Assembly: GCA_020881835.1 (NCBI GenBank)
Contig: CP052876.1
Span: 1,612,001-1,676,000 of the forward strand
From: Kineosporiaceae bacterium SCSIO 59966
GTDB taxonomy: Bacteria; Actinomycetota; Actinomycetes; Actinomycetales; SCSIO-59966
Length of the DNA: 64,000 bases
Direction of reading: 5' to 3'
Every line of letters begins with the position of its first letter. Within the stretch, counting starts at the first letter, position 1. The notes under the pieces are model-generated. The model saw nothing but the letters and a program-made list of their open reading frames with translations. It was not told where the DNA came from and did not search any database. A program made the translations under genes and the position numbers. Shown one piece after another: positions 45,619 to 54,851 of this stretch.

Positions 45619-47370
45619 GAGCACCTCGGTGAGGTCGTCCAGGCCCAGGGAGCCGGCCGACAGGGCCGCCATGTGCCAGGCCTTGAGGTCAAAGCCGTCG
45701 CCCCGGCGGCGGCGAGCCTCCTCCCGCCCCGCGAGCCACGCGCGCTCCCCCAGCTTGTAGCTGATCGCCTGCCCGGGCCAGCCCAGGTACCGGACGACCT
45801 CACTGTCGATGAAGGCGGCCTCACGCCCGCTGTGGGCTCCGAAGAACTCCCTGGCCAGCTCCGGCGTCCAGGTCTCCCCGGGGTGGAACGTGGAGTCCTC
45901 CGGCACGCTGAGCCGCAGGTGCATGCCGATGTCGATGACGACCCGGACGGCGCGCATCATCTGCGCGTCGAGGTAGCCAAGCCGGGCGCCCGGGTCGGCG
46001 AGGTAGCCGAGCTCGTCCATAAGGCGTTCGGCGTACAGGGCCCATCCCTCGGTGTTCGCGCTGACCGATCCCACCGTCGTCTGGTAGGTGGACAGCTGTG
46101 GCGCCACGTAGGCCCACTGCGCCAGCTGCAGGTGGTGGCCCGGAACTCCCTCGTGGTACCAGGTCGAGACCAGGTTCCACAGCGGGAACCGGTTCTGCCC
46201 CAAGGTCGGCAGCCAGGTACGGCCCGGCCGGGAGAAGTCGAGGGTGGGGCGGGTGTAGTACGGCGCGGCAGCGCTGCCCGGTGGGGCGATGCGGGCCTCG
46301 ACGACCTTCACCGGGTCCGCGATGTCGAAGTGCGTCCCGTCGAGGTCGGCGACGGCGCCGTCGAGCATCTGCTGCAACCGCTCCCGGACCGCCTCGACGC
46401 CCTCCACCGCCTCGCCCTCGGCGTCCAGGTGCCGCATCGCCTCGAGCGGTGTGGCGCCGGGTAGAACGCGCTCGGCCTCCTCGCGAATCTCGGCGTCCAG
46501 GCGCAGGTACTCCTGCCACCCCCAGCGGTAGGCCTCCTCGAGGTCGAGGTCGGCACCGGTGGACAGCCGCGCGAGCAGTCGGTAGCGCTCGGCGCCGACG
46601 GCGTCCGGGGTGCCCTCGGTGGCCGGCAGGTACTCGTGCAGCAGGACCCCCCGCAGGTCGGCGGTGGCCCGGTTGGCCGACTCGGCGGCGCGCGTCAGGT
46701 CGCTCCGCAGGCTCGCGGGGAGGTCGGCGGGCGCCTCCTCGACGAACCCGGTGAACCAGCCACGACCGCCGGCCGCCTCCAGCCAGTCCCCGAGCTGGTC
46801 GGCGAGCGTGCGCACCTGCCGGGGCGCGGCGTACAGACCACGCCGGCCTCCTGCGCGCAGCGACTCGACGTACCCGGCGAAGGACTCGTCGACCCGGGAC
46901 ATCCGCCGGGCGATGACTGCCCAGTCCTCCGGTGTGCGCGCCGGCATCATCGAGAACAGCTGCCGCACCGCCTGGGGCGGTCCGAAGATGTTGCGCACCT
47001 GGCGCAGGTGCTCACCAGCAGCACTGACGGCGAGCTGGGCCTCGAGCCGCTCCCGCAGCAGCCGGGCGGCCCGCGCCTCCAGGGGGTCCTCGGCCGCGCC
47101 GGCGGCCTCGGCCGCCGCGAGCCGTCCGAGTGCCCGGCGGGCGGCGTCGTCCTTGGCGTCCTGGGCCTGCGGCGACAGGTCGGGGGCCCGGTCGTCGCCG
47201 GGACGTCGTCCGAGGGAGGTGGCGACCAGCGGGTCGAGCTCGACGAGCTCGTCGACGTAGGCGTCGGCGACGGCCCGCGGGGTCCGCGGGCCGTCGTCCT
47301 GTGGGCCGCCGTCCTGTGGCCCGGTGCTGGGGCCCGTGCTTCCGCTCGGCCCGGTCGTGATGGGTGGCAT
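45607..47370 (-). CDS. DUF885 family protein (putative metallopeptidase)
   Basis: A 587-aa DUF885 protein with a zincin-like motif HEGVPGHHLQLAQW (HExxxH) near residue 414, followed by NTEGWALYAERLMDELG with the likely third ligand glutamate. The N-terminus is preceded by a Gly/Pro/Ser stretch rather than a signal peptide, so it is probably cytosolic. Typical length. Peptidase activity is assumed from the fold; the substrate is unknown. Diverges from the sugar-importer operon. Confidence 0.85.
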   Translation of the reverse strand: MPPITTGPSGSTGPSTGPQDGGPQDDGPRTPRAVADAYVDELVELDPLVATSLGRRPGDDRAPDLSPQAQDAKDDAARRALGRLAAAEAAGAAEDPLEARAARLLRERLEAQLAVSAAGEHLRQVRNIFGPPQAVRQLFSMMPARTPEDWAVIARRMSRVDESFAGYVESLRAGGRRGLYAAPRQVRTLADQLGDWLEAAGGRGWFTGFVEEAPADLPASLRSDLTRAAESANRATADLRGVLLHEYLPATEGTPDAVGAERYRLLARLSTGADLDLEEAYRWGWQEYLRLDAEIREEAERVLPGATPLEAMRHLDAEGEAVEGVEAVRERLQQMLDGAVADLDGTHFDIADPVKVVEARIAPPGSAAAPYYTRPTLDFSRPGRTWLPTLGQNRFPLWNLVSTWYHEGVPGHHLQLAQWAYVAPQLSTYQTTVGSVSANTEGWALYAERLMDELGYLADPGARLGYLDAQMMRAVRVVIDIGMHLRLSVPEDSTFHPGETWTPELAREFFGAHSGREAAFIDSEVVRYLGWPGQAISYKLGERAWLAGREEARRRRGDGFDLKAWHMAALSAGSLGLDDLTEVLAGL

Positions 47371-47618
47371 GTCCTCATCGTGCCGGAGCCAGTCGCCGGA
47401 GCGCTCGTCGAGTCACGATCACCCGTGTGCGGCGATATGTCGATGTCCGCGGTGATTGGCCGTTCTCGTCAGGGCACCCGACCCTGCGGTCACCGCGCAC
47501 GTGACCGGATTGTTACGCCGATGTTGACGAGTCTGCTTGCCGCTCACGGCCCTGGGGAGTTGGCTCGTGACGCACTGTGCGGCAACCCCGCCGCAGTCCC
47601 GATGGAAGGACCAGGTTC

Positions 47619-48980
47619 ATGGCATTCAGTACGCGCAGACGTCGTTCTGCCGCGGTCGCGGGCGGTCTGGGCATCGCCCTCGTCCTGACCGCCTGCGGCG
47701 GCGACAGCGGCGACGGCGGAGACGGCGACGCCGAGGCCGGCGGCGAGGTCGACTGCTCGGCGTTCGAGGAGTTCGGCGACCTGGAGGGCGAGACGGTCTC
47801 GGTCTACACCTCGATCGTCTCCCCCGAGGACGCCCCGCACATCGAGTCCTACAAGCCGTTCGAGGAGTGCACCGGGGCCGAGATCGACTACGAGGGCTCC
47901 CGCGAGTTCGAGGCCCAGCTCGTCGTCCGGATCCAGTCCGGCAACGCCCCGGACATCGCCTACATCCCCCAGCCGGGCCTGCTGCAGACGCTGGTGCGTG
48001 ACACCGGAGCAGTCGTCCCGGCCCCGGACAGCGTCGCGGCCAACGTCGACGAGTTCTGGAACGAGGACTGGAAGGCGTACGGCTCGGTCGACGGCACCTT
48101 CTACGCGGCCCCGATCGGCGCGAACGTCAAGTCGTTCGTCTGGTACTCCCCCTCGATGTTCGAGGAGGCGGGCTACGAGATCCCGCAGACCTGGGACGAG
48201 CTCATCGACCTGTCCGACCAGATCGTCGCCGACGGCGGCGTGCCGTGGTGCGCCGGCATCGGGTCCGGCGACGCGACGGGCTGGCCGGCCACCGACTGGC
48301 TGGAGGACCTCGTGCTGCGCACCGCGGGCCCGGAGGTCTACGACCAGTGGGTCGCTCACGAGATCCCGTTCGACGACCCGCAGATCGCGGAGGCGCTCGC
48401 GGAGGTCGGCTCGATCCTCAAGAACGAGGAGTACGTCAACGGTGGCCTGGGCGGGGTCCAGAGCATCGCCTCCACCGAGTTCGGCGACGCCGGCCTGCCG
48501 ATCCTCGACGGGGCGTGCTGGATGCACCGCCAGGCGTCCTTCTACCAGGCCAACTGGCCTGAGGGCACCGAGGTGGCCGAGGACGGCGACGTCTTCGCGT
48601 TCTACCTCCCGTCGATGGACGACACCCGGCCGCTGCTCGGCGGTGGCGAGTTCGCCGCCGCGTTCTCGGACCGGCCGGCCGTGCAGGCGTTCCAGACCTA
48701 CCTGTCCTCGGACGACTGGGCGAACGAGAAGGCGAAGGTCAGCGGGCCGGGCTGGGTGAGCTCGAACACCGGCCTGGACCCGGCGAACCTCGAGTCGCCG
48801 ATCGACCAGCTGTCCGCCGAGCTGTTCCAGGACGAGGAGGCCGTCTTCCGGTTCGACGCCTCCGACCTCATGCCCGGTGAGGTCGGTGCCGGCAGCTTCT
48901 GGACCGAGATGACGAACTGGATCGCCAACGACAAGGACGACCAGGCCGTTCTCGAGGCCATCGAGGCGTCCTGGCCGTGA
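47619..48980 (+). CDS. ABC sugar transporter substrate-binding lipoprotein (AglE-like)
   Basis: Extracellular binding protein of a carbohydrate importer. 453 aa. Lipoprotein signal AFSTRRRRSAAVAGGLGIA followed by LVLTAC (cysteine at residue 26), an acidic linker, then the type 1 binding-protein fold (ETVSVYTSIVSPEDAPHIES, YIPQPGLLQTLV, VKSFVWYSPSMFEEAGYEIP, ACWMHRQASFY). Resembles the alpha-glucoside-type AglE group. ATG 47619 gives the signal. The 248-bp upstream region should hold the promoter; TTGACG at 47523 is a possible -35, unproven. Confidence 0.88.
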   Translation: MAFSTRRRRSAAVAGGLGIALVLTACGGDSGDGGDGDAEAGGEVDCSAFEEFGDLEGETVSVYTSIVSPEDAPHIESYKPFEECTGAEIDYEGSREFEAQLVVRIQSGNAPDIAYIPQPGLLQTLVRDTGAVVPAPDSVAANVDEFWNEDWKAYGSVDGTFYAAPIGANVKSFVWYSPSMFEEAGYEIPQTWDELIDLSDQIVADGGVPWCAGIGSGDATGWPATDWLEDLVLRTAGPEVYDQWVAHEIPFDDPQIAEALAEVGSILKNEEYVNGGLGGVQSIASTEFGDAGLPILDGACWMHRQASFYQANWPEGTEVAEDGDVFAFYLPSMDDTRPLLGGGEFAAAFSDRPAVQAFQTYLSSDDWANEKAKVSGPGWVSSNTGLDPANLESPIDQLSAELFQDEEAVFRFDASDLMPGEVGAGSFWTEMTNWIANDKDDQAVLEAIEASWP

Positions 48981-49034
48981 CGGTCGAGTGACCCGGACGT
49001 CGTCCTGATGTCGTCCTGATGTCGTCCGGCCGGG

Positions 49035-49069
49035 AGTGCCGGGGCCTGTGGCAAGGTGGCCCCGGCACT
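49035..49069 (+). terminator. Intra-operon stem-loop between binding protein and permease genes
   Basis: AGTGCCGGGGCC (49035-49046) and GGCCCCGGCACT (49058-49069) form a perfect 12-bp stem with an 11-base loop, placed 55 bases after the binding-protein stop and 34 bases before the permease start. Such elements usually lower permease relative to binding-protein expression. Short direct repeats GTCGTCCTGAT precede it. Confidence 0.7.
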
Positions 49070-49103
49070 TCCGGTCCGGGCGGCACGCAGCGAGGAGAAC
49101 GAG

Positions 49104-50093
49104 ATGGACTGGTTGCTCGACGCCGGGACGCCCGGCGAGAAGTTCCTCGTGATGGCGTTCGCCATCGCGCTGTTCGTCGTCGTCATGGCCGGCATCCTGT
49201 TCGCCGTCGACCGGCCCAAGCGCATCCCGAACTGGGTGGTCGTGGCCGGGTTCCTCGGGCCGTCCGTGCTGATGCTGGTCCTCGGCCTCATCTACCCGGC
49301 GATCCGCACGATCGTGGACTCCTTCTACGACCGGACCGGGGAGAACTTCATCGGCCTGGACAACTACGCGACCATCTTCACCCAGGAGGGCTTCCAGGTC
49401 GTCCTGCGGAACACGGCGATCTGGGTGCTCGTCGTGCCGATCGCGGCGACGTTCCTCGGCCTCGTCTACGCCGTCCTGGTCGACCGCTCACGCTTCGAGT
49501 CGTTCGCCAAGGCGCTCATCTTCCTGCCGATGGCCATCTCCATGGTCGGCGCGAGCGTCATCTGGAAGTTCGTCTACGAGTTCCGTCCCGACCAGCCGGG
49601 CGTCAGCCAGATCGGCTTGGCCAACCAGGTGCTCGTCTGGCTCGGCCTGGAGCCCTACCAGTTCCTCATCAGCACGCCGTGGAACACGTTCTTCCTCATC
49701 GTCGTCTTCATCTGGATCCAGGCCGGCTTCGCCATGACGGTGCTGTCCGCGGCCATCAAGGCCATCCCCGACGACATCATCGAGGCCGCGCGTCTCGACG
49801 GCGTCGGCGGCGTGCGGATGTTTCGCTACGTGACCGTGCCGAGCATCCGCCCGGCGATCGTCGTCGTCTTCACCACCATCGCCATCGTCACGCTGAAGGT
49901 CTTCGACATCGTCCGGACGATGACCGGCGGGAACTTCCAGACCAGCGTGGTCGCGAACGAGTTCTACGTGCAGGCCTTCCGGCAGTTCAACACCGGCCTG
50001 GGCGCGGCGCTCGCCGTCATCCTCTTCGTGCTTGTCGTCCCCATCGTCGTCTACAACGTCCGGCAGATGCGCCTCTCCGAGGAGATCCGGTGA
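49104..50093 (+). CDS. ABC sugar transporter permease (AglF-like)
   Basis: Inner-membrane permease, 329 aa, with an extra N-terminal helix before the usual six ([20 protein letters not shown], then [20 protein letters not shown]). The EAA loop reads [23 protein letters not shown] 49104 is preceded by CGAGGAGAA. Its stop overlaps the next gene's GTG. Forms a heterodimer with the following permease. Confidence 0.92.
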   Translation: MDWLLDAGTPGEKFLVMAFAIALFVVVMAGILFAVDRPKRIPNWVVVAGFLGPSVLMLVLGLIYPAIRTIVDSFYDRTGENFIGLDNYATIFTQEGFQVVLRNTAIWVLVVPIAATFLGLVYAVLVDRSRFESFAKALIFLPMAISMVGASVIWKFVYEFRPDQPGVSQIGLANQVLVWLGLEPYQFLISTPWNTFFLIVVFIWIQAGFAMTVLSAAIKAIPDDIIEAARLDGVGGVRMFRYVTVPSIRPAIVVVFTTIAIVTLKVFDIVRTMTGGNFQTSVVANEFYVQAFRQFNTGLGAALAVILFVLVVPIVVYNVRQMRLSEEIR

Positions 50094-51025
50094 GCACGAC
50101 CACACCCGCCGCTACCGCCACCGCCGTCGAGACCTCGCGCCAGAACCGCAAGGCGGCCAAACGAGCCCAGCGCTCTGCCGAGGCGAAGACGAAGCTCAGC
50201 TCCCCGTGGGCGTCGGGCATCGCCATCGTCATGGCGATCCTGTGGACGATCCCGACTCTCGGCCTGCTCATCACGTCGTTCCGCCCGGAGATCGACATCC
50301 GCCGATCCGGGTGGTGGGAGTTCCCCTTCGAGCCCGAGGTCACGCTCGCCAACTACGAGCAGGCGCTGTTCGGCACCGGCGTGAACTTCTCCACGTTCTT
50401 CGTCAACTCGGTCGTCATCACGATCCCCGCCGTGGTCATCCCGATCACGCTGGCGCTGCTGGCGGCGTACGCCTTCGCGTGGATCGACTTCAAGGGGCGG
50501 GACACGCTGTTCGTCGCCGTGTTCGCCCTGCAGATCGTCCCGATCCAGGTGACGCTCATCCCGCTGCTGACCCTCTACGTCGACTGGGGTCTGGCCGGCT
50601 CGTTCTGGACGGTCTGGCTGTCCCACTCGATCTTCGCGCTGCCGCTGGCCATCTTCCTGCTGCACAACTTCATGAAGGACATCCCGCGCTCGCTCATCGA
50701 GGCCGCCCGGATGGACGGCGCGGGACACGTGAAGATCTTCTTCCAGGTGCTGTTCCCGCTGCTCGTGCCGGCCATCGCCGCGTTCGGCATCTTCCAGTTC
50801 CTCTGGGTGTGGAACGACCTGCTGGTGGCCCTGACCTTCGCCGGCGGCGACCAGGACGTCGCCCCGCTCACCGTGCAGCTCGCGAACATGGTCGGCACCC
50901 GCGGGTCGGAGTGGCACCTGCTGTCAGCCGGTGCCTTCATCGCGATGATCGTCCCGCTCATCGTGTTCGTCACCCTGCAGCGGTACTTCGTGCGGGGACT
51001 GCTCGCCGGTGGCGTGAAGGGCTGA
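50090..51025 (+). CDS. ABC sugar transporter permease (AglG-like)
   Basis: Second permease, 311 aa, with a charged N-terminal extension of about 40 residues, six helices and EAA loop [20 protein letters not shown]. The C-terminus [14 protein letters not shown] is typical of MalG-type permeases. No ATPase gene follows; actinobacterial importers often share a common MsiK-type ATPase coded elsewhere, which is assumed here. No sugar hydrolase or LacI regulator is in the neighbourhood, so the sugar stays unknown. Confidence 0.92.
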   Translation: MSTTTPAATATAVETSRQNRKAAKRAQRSAEAKTKLSSPWASGIAIVMAILWTIPTLGLLITSFRPEIDIRRSGWWEFPFEPEVTLANYEQALFGTGVNFSTFFVNSVVITIPAVVIPITLALLAAYAFAWIDFKGRDTLFVAVFALQIVPIQVTLIPLLTLYVDWGLAGSFWTVWLSHSIFALPLAIFLLHNFMKDIPRSLIEAARMDGAGHVKIFFQVLFPLLVPAIAAFGIFQFLWVWNDLLVALTFAGGDQDVAPLTVQLANMVGTRGSEWHLLSAGAFIAMIVPLIVFVTLQRYFVRGLLAGGVKG

Positions 51026-51102
51026 TCCACCGGGACGGCGCTCGCAGCGCGGAGGGGCGGCCGGTCGACCTCGTTGTCGGTGGCCGCCCCTACGCTCGCC
51101 GC

Positions 51103-53232
51103 ATGCCGAGCGCCGCACCCCCTGTCCCCGCGTCCGAGGACGCCCTGAGCCTGCTGCGCCGCCTCACCGGGAACCAGGACGCGACCTTCCGTGAGGGCCA
51201 GGACGACGCGGTCCGGGTGCTGGTCGAGGACCGCGCCCGGGCCCTGGTCGTCCAGCGCACCGGGTGGGGGAAGTCCGCGGTGTACTTCGTCGCCACCGCG
51301 CTGCTGCGCGGCCGCGGCGCCGGCCCGACGCTGCTGGTGTCCCCGTTGCTCGCCCTGATGCGCGACCAGGTCGCGGCCGCGGGCCGCGCCGGAGTGCGCG
51401 CGGTGGAGATCAGCTCCTCGAACGTCACCGAGTGGGACGACGTGGCGGCCGCTCTCCACCGCGACGAGGTCGACGTCCTGCTGGTGTCACCGGAGCGACT
51501 CACCAACCCGCGGTTCGCCGCCGAGCAGCTGCCCGACCTGCTTCGGCGCTGCGGGCTGCTCGTCGTCGACGAGGCGCACTGCGTCTCCGACTGGGGGCAC
51601 GACTTCCGACCGGACTACCGCCGGATCGGTGACCTGCTCGACCGTCTGCCCGCGGGCACGCCGGTTCTGGCCACCACGGCGACGGCGAACGCCCGGGTCG
51701 TCGAGGACGTGGCCGAGCAGCTGGGTCGCGGCGGCGTGCGGGTCACGACGATCAGGGGGCCGCTGGCCCGCACCTCGCTGCGTCTCGGTGTGCTGAGGCT
51801 GCCGAGTGCCGAGGACCGGCTCGGCTGGCTGGCCACGCACCTGCCCGCACTGCCCGGCAGCGGGATCGTCTACACGCTCACCGTCAGCGCCGCGGAGGAC
51901 ACCGCCGCGCTGCTGCGCGAGGCCGGTCACGACGTCCGGGTCTACACCGGCCGCACCGACGACACCGAGCGCCGCGAGGCCGAGGAGGCCTTGCGCGACA
52001 ACCGGGTCAAGGCGTTGGTGGCGACCTCGGCGCTGGGCATGGGCTTCGACAAGCCGGACCTTGGCTTCGTCGTGCACCTCGGAGCGCCGTCCTCGCCGGT
52101 GACCTACTACCAGCAGGTGGGTCGGGCTGGTCGTGCGGTGAGCACCGCGGACGTGCTGCTGCTGCCGGGTCCGGAGGACCGCGAGATCTGGCGCTACTTC
52201 GCCACAGCAGCCATGCCTCGCCGCGAGGACGCCGAGGCGGTGCTCTCCGCGCTGGCCGCAGCAGACCGGCCGCTGTCCGTCCCCGCCCTGGAGACGGTCG
52301 CCGACGTCCGTCGCACCCGACTGGAGCTGTTGCTCAAGGTCCTCGCCGTGGACGGCGCCGTCCAGCGGGTGGGCGGCGGCTGGACGGCGACCGGCCGGCC
52401 GTGGGTCTTCGACGCCGAGCGGTACGAGCGGGTGGCGCAGGCACGCGTGGCCGAGCAGGACGCCATGGTCGCCTACCAGCACGGCGAGTCCTGCCGGATG
52501 GCGTTCCTCCAGCAGCAGCTCGACGACGAGACCGCCGCACCGTGCGGCCGCTGCGACGTCTGCGCCGGGCCCTGGTACCCCACCGCGGTCCCCACCGAGG
52601 TACGACAGTCGGCCGGCGCCGCGATCCGCCGGGTGGGGGTGCAGGTCGACCCCCGGACGACGTGGCCCACCGGGATGAGCCGGCTCGGCGTCCCCGTCCA
52701 GGGACGGATCCCCGTGCAGGAGCAGGTGGCGCCGGGACGCGCCGTCGCACGGCTCACCGACCTGGGCTGGGGGCAGCGCCTGCGGGGACTGCTCGCGGAC
52801 GAGGCCGAGGACCGTCCCGCCGACGACGAGCTCGTCCGGGCCTGCGTCGACGTCCTGGCCGGGTGGGGCTGGCAGGTGCGGCCGGCCGCCGTCGTGACGG
52901 TCCCGTCGCGCCGCCGCGGGCGCCTCGTCGCCTCGGTCGCCGAGCAGATCGGGGCACTGGGCAGGTTGCCGGTGCTCGGGTCGCTCGTTGCCGTCGACGG
53001 TGGTCCGGTCGGTGCCCGCGGTGGCAACAGCGCCTTCCGGCTAGCGGGCGTGTGGGACCGGTTCGAGGTGCCGCCGGACATGGCCGCGGAGGTGCGCCGG
53101 CTCGCTCCGGCGCCCGTGCTCCTCGTCGACGACCTCGTCGACTCCAGGTGGACGCTGACGGTCGCGGGGCGGCTGCTGCGAGTGGCCGGTGCGGGTGGCG
53201 TACTGCCGTTCGCCCTCGCCGTCGCCGCCTGA
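51103..53232 (+). CDS. recQ: RecQ-family DNA helicase with C-terminal phosphoribosyltransferase-like domain
   Basis: 3'-5' DNA helicase, 709 aa. Helicase core: [31 protein letters not shown] (variant Walker A, residues 51-62), [57 protein letters not shown] zinc site CxxCxxC (PCGRCDVC) follows. The last 150 residues do not look like an HRDC domain: they read [20 protein letters not shown] and [20 protein letters not shown], the PRPP-loop pattern of ComF-type phosphoribosyltransferases. Starts at ATG 51103, 77 bp after the permease. Confidence 0.9.
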   Translation: MPSAAPPVPASEDALSLLRRLTGNQDATFREGQDDAVRVLVEDRARALVVQRTGWGKSAVYFVATALLRGRGAGPTLLVSPLLALMRDQVAAAGRAGVRAVEISSSNVTEWDDVAAALHRDEVDVLLVSPERLTNPRFAAEQLPDLLRRCGLLVVDEAHCVSDWGHDFRPDYRRIGDLLDRLPAGTPVLATTATANARVVEDVAEQLGRGGVRVTTIRGPLARTSLRLGVLRLPSAEDRLGWLATHLPALPGSGIVYTLTVSAAEDTAALLREAGHDVRVYTGRTDDTERREAEEALRDNRVKALVATSALGMGFDKPDLGFVVHLGAPSSPVTYYQQVGRAGRAVSTADVLLLPGPEDREIWRYFATAAMPRREDAEAVLSALAAADRPLSVPALETVADVRRTRLELLLKVLAVDGAVQRVGGGWTATGRPWVFDAERYERVAQARVAEQDAMVAYQHGESCRMAFLQQQLDDETAAPCGRCDVCAGPWYPTAVPTEVRQSAGAAIRRVGVQVDPRTTWPTGMSRLGVPVQGRIPVQEQVAPGRAVARLTDLGWGQRLRGLLADEAEDRPADDELVRACVDVLAGWGWQVRPAAVVTVPSRRRGRLVASVAEQIGALGRLPVLGSLVAVDGGPVGARGGNSAFRLAGVWDRFEVPPDMAAEVRRLAPAPVLLVDDLVDSRWTLTVAGRLLRVAGAGGVLPFALAVAA

Positions 53233-53405
53233 CCCCTCGCCGCCGCCTGACCCCTCTGCGGGGCAGCCCAGGCCGCTCTGCGTGATCAGTCGACTAACCC
53301 CGTCACGATCCGTCGACCACCCTTCGTGATCAGCTGCGAATCCCCTGTTCGTGATCATGCAATCCCGCCACCCCTGGCCGCACGGCTCCCGGGTCCGCCA
53401 CCTCG

Positions 53406-53467
53406 CAGAATGCTGGGTCGCAGGCACGACACGCCGCTAGAACGATGCCGGAGCCAGGCATTTTGTG
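53406..53467. repeat. 62-bp palindromic element, copy C
   Basis: Starts CAGAATGCTGGGTCG, contains GGCACGACACGCCG and ends GGCATTTTGTG. More diverged at its right end than copies A and B but in the same position relative to the 22-bp repeats as copy B. Confidence 0.7.
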
Positions 53468-53470
53468 CTG

Positions 53471-53550
53471 GGGTGGCGGGATTGCATGATCACCGGGGGG
53501 TGCCGGCCTGGGGTGGCGGGATTGCATGATCACCGGGGGGTGCCGGCCTG
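53471..53550. repeat. Two exact 40-bp tandem units within cluster 4
   Basis: 53471-53510 and 53511-53550 are identical, each made of one 22-bp repeat plus the spacer CGGGGGGTGCCGGCCTG. A third, partial unit follows. Sign of recent local duplication. Confidence 0.9.
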
Positions 53551-53569
53551 GGGTGGCGGGATTGCATGA

Positions 53570-53773
53570 TCACGGGGTGGGGGGGTCGTGGGGGTCGGGC
53601 GCGCTGCCGTCGCCGTCGGCAGGATCCTTGGACGCGGACTGCGGCTCCGGGGCGGTGCGCCGCTCCTCCTCGGGCTCCTCGCGGTGGAAGGGCTCGGCCT
53701 CCGCTGCTCGGTCGGCGGCCTCCTTCGCCCGCTCCACGGCCTCTCGCGAACGCTCCAGCGGTTCCTCACTCAT
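53570..53773 (-). CDS. Small acidic protein (hypothetical)
   Basis: A 67-aa frame: SEEPLERSREAVERAKEAAD, an Ala/Glu-rich helix, then an acidic and proline-rich tail. No known domain. Its stop codon lies inside the last 22-bp repeat of cluster 4, so the repeat insertion may have set its end. It is 37 bp downstream of the alcohol dehydrogenase gene on the same strand. No strong ribosome binding site. Could be a real short protein of the EAxxRAxEAA type seen in actinobacteria, or chance. Confidence 0.45.
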   Translation of the reverse strand: MSEEPLERSREAVERAKEAADRAAEAEPFHREEPEEERRTAPEPQSASKDPADGDGSAPDPHDPPTP

Positions 53774-53810
53774 GACACCGAACGTACCGGCGGTCCCCCG
53801 ACCCGGCACC

Positions 53811-54851
53811 TCACGGCACGGCCACCGTGATCCCGGCGCCGAGCCGCCCCTCACCGAGGGCGGCCAGCGCCGCGGGGACCTCCTCGAGCGACACGGTCCG
53901 GTGCACCAGGGCAGCCCGGGGCAGCCGACCGGAGGTGACGAGGTCGAGCAGGGGCGGGTAGTCGGCGGCCGCCATCCCGTGACTGCCCAGGAGGTCGAGC
54001 TCGTAGGCGATGACCCGCTCCATCGGGACCCGCGGGTGGCCGGTCGCGGCCGGCAGCAGCCCCACCTGCACCTGGCGGCCGCGCCGGCGCAGCGAGAGCA
54101 CCGAGTCGGCGCAGGTGACGGCGGAGCCGAACGCGTCGAGGGCGACGTGTGCTCCGCCCCCGGTGGCGGCGACGACAGCAGCGGGCACGTCGCCGTCCGT
54201 GGTGGCGTCCAGGACCACCTCGGCGCCGAGCTCCCGCGCCGCGGACAGCGCCTCGGGGCGGACGTCCACGGCGACGACGCGCGCTCCGACCGCGACGCCG
54301 ATGGCCACGGCCGCCAGGCCCACACCGCCGCAGCCGTGCACGGACAGCCACTCCCCCGGCTGCACCCGGCCGCGCGTCACGACGGCCCGGTGGGCCGTGG
54401 CGACCCGGCAGCCCAGGCCCGCTGCGGTGACCGAGTCGAGGTCGTCAGGCAGTGCGACGAGGTTGGTGTCGGCGTGCTCGAGGGCGACGAGCTCGGCGAA
54501 GGACCCCCACCCGGTGAAGCCCGGTTGGGTCTGGTGCGGGCACACCTGGCCGTCACCGGCCCGGCAGACCTCGCACGTCCCGCACGCGCAGACGAACGGG
54601 ACAGTGACCCGCTGCCCCACGGTCCAGCGGACGACGTCAGGGCCGACGGCGACGACCGTGCCGGCGAGCTCGTGCCCCGGCACGTGCGGCAGGACGACGT
54701 CGGGGTCGTGCCCCTGCCAGGCGTGCCAGTCGCTGCGGCAGATGCCGGTGGCCTCGACCCGGACCACCACGCCGGCCGGCGACGGCACCGGGTCGGGTAC
54801 CTCCCGCAGCACGGGCGGCACGCCGACCTCCTCGACCACGACCGCGCGCAT
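53811..54851 (-). CDS. Zinc-dependent alcohol dehydrogenase
   Basis: Medium-chain dehydrogenase/reductase, 346 aa. Catalytic zinc: ATGICRSDWHAWQGHD and the GHE motif VPGHELAGTVV. Structural zinc: CACGTCEVCRAGDGQVC with four cysteines. NAD-binding LSVHGCGGVGLAAVAIGVAV and VVAVDVRPEALSAARELGA. ATG 54851 overlaps the stop of the kinase gene (TGATG). Substrate unknown. One of three coupled genes with the kinase and the aldo-keto reductase, which suggests carbohydrate or small-alcohol handling. Confidence 0.9.
   Translation of the reverse strand: MRAVVVEEVGVPPVLREVPDPVPSPAGVVVRVEATGICRSDWHAWQGHDPDVVLPHVPGHELAGTVVAVGPDVVRWTVGQRVTVPFVCACGTCEVCRAGDGQVCPHQTQPGFTGWGSFAELVALEHADTNLVALPDDLDSVTAAGLGCRVATAHRAVVTRGRVQPGEWLSVHGCGGVGLAAVAIGVAVGARVVAVDVRPEALSAARELGAEVVLDATTDGDVPAAVVAATGGGAHVALDAFGSAVTCADSVLSLRRRGRQVQVGLLPAATGHPRVPMERVIAYELDLLGSHGMAAADYPPLLDLVTSGRLPRAALVHRTVSLEEVPAALAALGEGRLGAGITVAVP

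Larger units (their letters stand above)
53351..53573. repeat. 22-bp repeat cluster 4 (one left-facing, three right-facing)
   Basis: Left-facing copy 53351-53372; right-facing copies 53472-53493, 53512-53533 and 53552-53573, the last three exactly 40 bp apart. Degenerate TGATCA-containing units occupy 53281-53350. The gap 53233-53569 between recQ and the small acidic gene contains only this cluster and the 62-bp element. Confidence 0.9.

Noticed and set aside
47619-51025. ATPase gene for the sugar importer
   Set aside because: No ABC ATPase motif is found in the operon or next to it; the following gene is RecQ.
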